Shown here one piece after another: positions 61,676 to 64,000 of a stretch of DNA of 64,000 bases. Both the position numbers and the translations under genes were made by a program. The notes under the pieces were generated by a model. That model was not told the DNA's origin and did not search any database. It worked only from the letters and a program-made list of their open reading frames with translations. The DNA is from Marivita sp. Its GTDB lineage: Bacteria > Pseudomonadota > Alphaproteobacteria > Rhodobacterales > Rhodobacteraceae. The stretch spans positions 1 to 64,000 of the forward strand of contig NZ_JAIPUS010000014.1 in the NCBI RefSeq assembly GCF_020055675.1. Direction: 5' to 3'. Every line of letters starts with the position of its first letter. Position 1 is the stretch's first letter.

Positions 61676-62493
61676 TTGCGCAAGCCCCAAATCTTGACGA
61701 TCTTCTGGGGATCGGCGGCGTAGAGCTTCAGCAAGTCTTTGACCTTGGGCTTGTTTTTTTCCTGCATACGCTGCGCCTGAGCGCCTTTTTCCTTTCCGCG
61801 CCGTTCTTTGGCGCGGCGGCCATTCCCCTTCAGGCCCGGATCGTCATCAGCGTCACGGTCTCGGCGGCTTTGTTCGGGTTGGTCGAGGTGCCAGACCCCA
61901 ACAGCCTGCCGTTTCTTGCCCTGATCAGGGTCGCTCTGGTCGAAGTAACGATCGGTCTGGCGATGGGGCTGATCCTGACCATCCTGTTCGCCTCGGTTGC
62001 GTTGGCCGGCGAAAAGATCGCGGCCTCCGCCGGTCTGGGGTTCGCGGCGCAGGTTGATCCGAATTCGGGCGGACAGACGCCGGTTGTCAGCCAGATTTTG
62101 AACCTGTTCGCGATCGCGGCGTTCCTGTCGCTTAACGGTCATCTTTATTGCATCGCGATTATCCGTATGAGTTACGAGATCCTGCCCCTTGGCCAGCCTT
62201 TTGCCTTCGACCAGCTTGTCGGGGCCGGGCTGGATGCCGGAGGACACATGTTCTCAATCGCGTCTACCCTGATGCTTCCCGTGGTCTCGTTGCTGTTGCT
62301 GGCCAATTTCACGGTGGGGGTCGTGACACGCTCGGCGCCGCAACTAAACCTGTTCTCGTTCGGATTTCCACTGACGATCCTGGCGTGTTTTTTCGCGCTC
62401 TATTTCTCGACCACGCCATTCAGTCTGGCCATTCGTGACATGATTGATTTCATGTTCATGTTTCTCGAAGACAGCTTGATGGATGCGGGCTGA
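61672..62493 (+). CDS. fliR: Flagellar export gate protein FliR
   Basis: A 273-residue protein with about six membrane helices and the FliR segments SAFFLSAPFFGAAAIPLQAR, EVTIGLAMGLILTILFASVA and GFAAQVDPNSGGQTPVVSQ. It forms the export gate with FliP and FliQ. Start (ATGA) overlaps fliQ and the end overlaps flhB by one base. Confidence 0.94.
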   Translation: MIAQAPNLDDLLGIGGVELQQVFDLGLVFFLHTLRLSAFFLSAPFFGAAAIPLQARIVISVTVSAALFGLVEVPDPNSLPFLALIRVALVEVTIGLAMGLILTILFASVALAGEKIAASAGLGFAAQVDPNSGGQTPVVSQILNLFAIAAFLSLNGHLYCIAIIRMSYEILPLGQPFAFDQLVGAGLDAGGHMFSIASTLMLPVVSLLLLANFTVGVVTRSAPQLNLFSFGFPLTILACFFALYFSTTPFSLAIRDMIDFMFMFLEDSLMDAG

Positions 62494-63644
62494 TGGCGGA
62501 ACCGGCAAGCGACGGTCAGGAAAAGACCGAGGAACCTACCCCGAAGCGGCTGGAAAAGGCCAAGGAAGACGGGCAAATCGCCAGCTCCAAAGAGTTATTC
62601 GTCTTCTCGACACTGTTCGTGGGTTTCCTGCTGTACCTGCTTTTGTTGCCCTTCATGCCGAGCATTCTCATGGAGTGGGCTTCGCTGTTCCGATTTTCCG
62701 GGGAAAATGGACTGCTTGACGAGACGTTTCGCAATCTCTCTTCTGGGTTCGCCTTCATCTTCTGGAAGTCGGTCATTTTTGCGTTTCCATTGCTGATCGT
62801 CGTGATCCTGACGCAAATGACGATGTCCGGTTCGATCAACTGGTCCAATTCGGCGTTGGCCTTCAAAGGCAATCGGATCGACCTGCTCAAGGGTCTCAAG
62901 CGCATGGTGTCGGTCAAGGCGCTGGTCGAGATGCTCAAGGCGATCGGCAAGGTCGTGTTGCTTATCAGTGCTGCAGTTTTGGTTTTCGCATGGCAAAGCG
63001 ATACGCTTTTGACATCTCAGCACACGCATCTTTTCGGCGGGGTGTCGCGGATCGGAGATGTGTTTTTGTTGCTGCTTATCGCGTTTCTGCTGGTTCTGGC
63101 AGGCATGGGGATCATCGACGTGATCTGGCAGCAGTATCAGCACACCCAGCAATTGCGCATGACCCTTCAGGAAGTGAGGGATGAAAACAAACAGACCGAA
63201 GGCTCTCCCGAAGTCAAAGCCAAGATCCGCCGCTTGCAGATGACGGCTGGTTCACGCGCCGAGAAAAGAAAGGCCGCGCTGGAAAGCGTCCCGACAGCCA
63301 GTGCGATTATCACCAACCCGACCCATTTTGCCGTGGCCTTGAAATACGAGGTTGGGTCGCCGGGCGCGCCGCTTATCCTTGCGATGGGGCGCGGTTTACA
63401 GGCGCAGGAAATCATGGAGATCGGCAAGACAGCCGGGGTGACAGTTTTCCGCAACGAGCTTTTGGCGCGCGCGCTGTTCTTTGCGGGTGAGATCGGCGAG
63501 GAAATCCCGCCCCCTCTTTATGCCGCCGTCGCGGCTGTGCTGGCCTTCATCTACCGGCTGAACAAGGAAGAAGATGTCGAGGCCCCTGACGTTGATTTGC
63601 CTGACGAAATGCTGTTCGACGAAAACGGAAAGGCACTGTCATGA
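62493..63644 (+). CDS. flhB: Flagellar export switch protein FlhB
   Basis: A 383-residue protein: EEPTPKRLEKAKEDGQIASS at the N-terminus, four membrane helices, and the cytoplasmic domain with the autocleavage motif Asn275-Pro-Thr-His278. It switches export from rod/hook to filament substrates under FliK. It ends the fliK-flhB gate cluster; flhA is not in the window. Confidence 0.95.
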   Translation: MAEPASDGQEKTEEPTPKRLEKAKEDGQIASSKELFVFSTLFVGFLLYLLLLPFMPSILMEWASLFRFSGENGLLDETFRNLSSGFAFIFWKSVIFAFPLLIVVILTQMTMSGSINWSNSALAFKGNRIDLLKGLKRMVSVKALVEMLKAIGKVVLLISAAVLVFAWQSDTLLTSQHTHLFGGVSRIGDVFLLLLIAFLLVLAGMGIIDVIWQQYQHTQQLRMTLQEVRDENKQTEGSPEVKAKIRRLQMTAGSRAEKRKAALESVPTASAIITNPTHFAVALKYEVGSPGAPLILAMGRGLQAQEIMEIGKTAGVTVFRNELLARALFFAGEIGEEIPPPLYAAVAAVLAFIYRLNKEEDVEAPDVDLPDEMLFDENGKALS

Positions 63645-63874
63645 AACACAAGCCGCCACCGCGCCGCCGCCATCGCAGCCGAGGTGAGTTGATAAGCACA
63701 GTGACGTTTCTGGGCGTGGGAGTGTTCTTTGCCGGCGAAACCAGGGTTCTGCTGTCCGAGGGTAACCGGCTTGATGCGGTTATGATGGGGCTTTTCTGTG
63801 TGCTGTGTCTGGCCGGTGCTGCGCGGTTCCATATCCACAACCTGTGGCATCTCATCCAGAGCAGGCGAAGATGA
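63641..63874 (+). CDS. Small membrane protein of unknown function after flhB
   Basis: A 77-residue protein with a basic N-terminus (KHKPPPRRRHRSRGE) and two hydrophobic segments (VTFLGVGVFFAG and AVMMGLFCVLCLAGAARF). Start overlaps flhB (ATGA), and its own end overlaps the next gene (ATGA), so it is translationally coupled to the export genes. Not recognised. Confidence 0.65.
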   Translation: MKHKPPPRRRHRSRGELISTVTFLGVGVFFAGETRVLLSEGNRLDAVMMGLFCVLCLAGAARFHIHNLWHLIQSRRR

Positions 63875-64000
63875 CCGAAGAAAAGAAAAAACCACGCATC
63901 GTATGTGGCGATTGCCGACATCTAGGGGTGACCTATCAACCCTCCCAACCGTGGCGTTGTGGTTTTTTCGGTTTCAAATCACGTGATTTACCGGCGCGCG
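63871..64000 (+). CDS. Partial CDS with Cys-rich N-terminus, runs off the right edge
   Basis: An ATG at 63871 overlaps the stop of the small membrane protein gene (ATGA) and the frame stays open to the window end: MTEEKKKPRIV then CGDCRHLGV and WRCGFFGF. Three cysteines in CxxC ... C spacing hint at a small zinc-binding module. About 43 residues are visible. The frame is supported by the overlap; the function is unknown. Confidence 0.55.
   Translation, partial: MTEEKKKPRIVCGDCRHLGVTYQPSQPWRCGFFGFKSRDLPAR

Noticed and set aside
1-64000. CRISPR arrays, rRNA and tRNA genes, riboswitches, replication origin
   Set aside because: Looked for and not seen; no regularly spaced repeats and no recognisable RNA gene.

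Overview
The window reads as chromosome or chromid from an alphaproteobacterium of the Rhodobacterales (Roseobacter/Rhodobacter type). The grounds are high G+C, roseobacter-style ABC transporter operons, and a sigma-54/FliA-controlled flagellar cluster whose gene order and paired sigma-54 activators resemble the fla1 system of Rhodobacter sphaeroides. No rRNA, tRNA or CRISPR array was seen.

Positions 1-11.8 kb. A partial family 25 glycosyltransferase runs off the left edge on the minus strand. Next is a minus-strand galactoside operon: substrate-binding protein, two permeases, GH4 alpha-galactosidase, the C-terminal stump of an IlvD/Edd dehydratase, an SDR dehydrogenase, dgoK, dgoA and a GH42 beta-galactosidase. 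An IclR regulator and the transporter ATPase are divergent on the plus strand. Together these suggest uptake of alpha/beta-galactosides and breakdown by a De Ley-Doudoroff-type galactonate route. The dehydratase step is visibly broken here.

Positions 12.0-21.7 kb. A plus-strand operon encodes a five-gene peptide ABC transporter, a gamma-glutamyltransferase without a signal peptide, a DUF1028 protein, a TauE/SafE permease and a GntR/FadR regulator. Import and cleavage of gamma-glutamyl peptides with export of a sulfur anion is a plausible joint role.

Positions 21.7-28.5 kb. This is an accessory stretch: an IS3-type transposase remnant, a divergent second FliD, an intact IS21-type IstB ATPase, and directly upstream of it a chimeric gene that joins an integrase-type Arm DNA-binding domain to the C-terminal domain of an IS21 transposase (IstA). 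A normal fliD with a FliA-type promoter and two small unrecognised genes follow.

Positions 28.6-64 kb. Flagellar genes in order: flgBCDE, flgF, flgGHIJKL, an IS630 remnant, an extra FlgE/FlgF-family gene, an M15/DUF882 peptidase, flhG, fliA, an unknown gene, two sigma-54 activators, fliEFGHIJ, fliKLMNOPQR-flhB, a small membrane protein and a partial CxxC protein. Six -24/-12 (sigma-54) promoters can be read directly. They divide the cluster into flgBCDE(F), flgG-L, hook-like/M15, flhG-fliA, activator-fliEFGHIJ and fliK-flhB units. FlgE (1324 aa) and FlgK (1438 aa) are far larger than usual.
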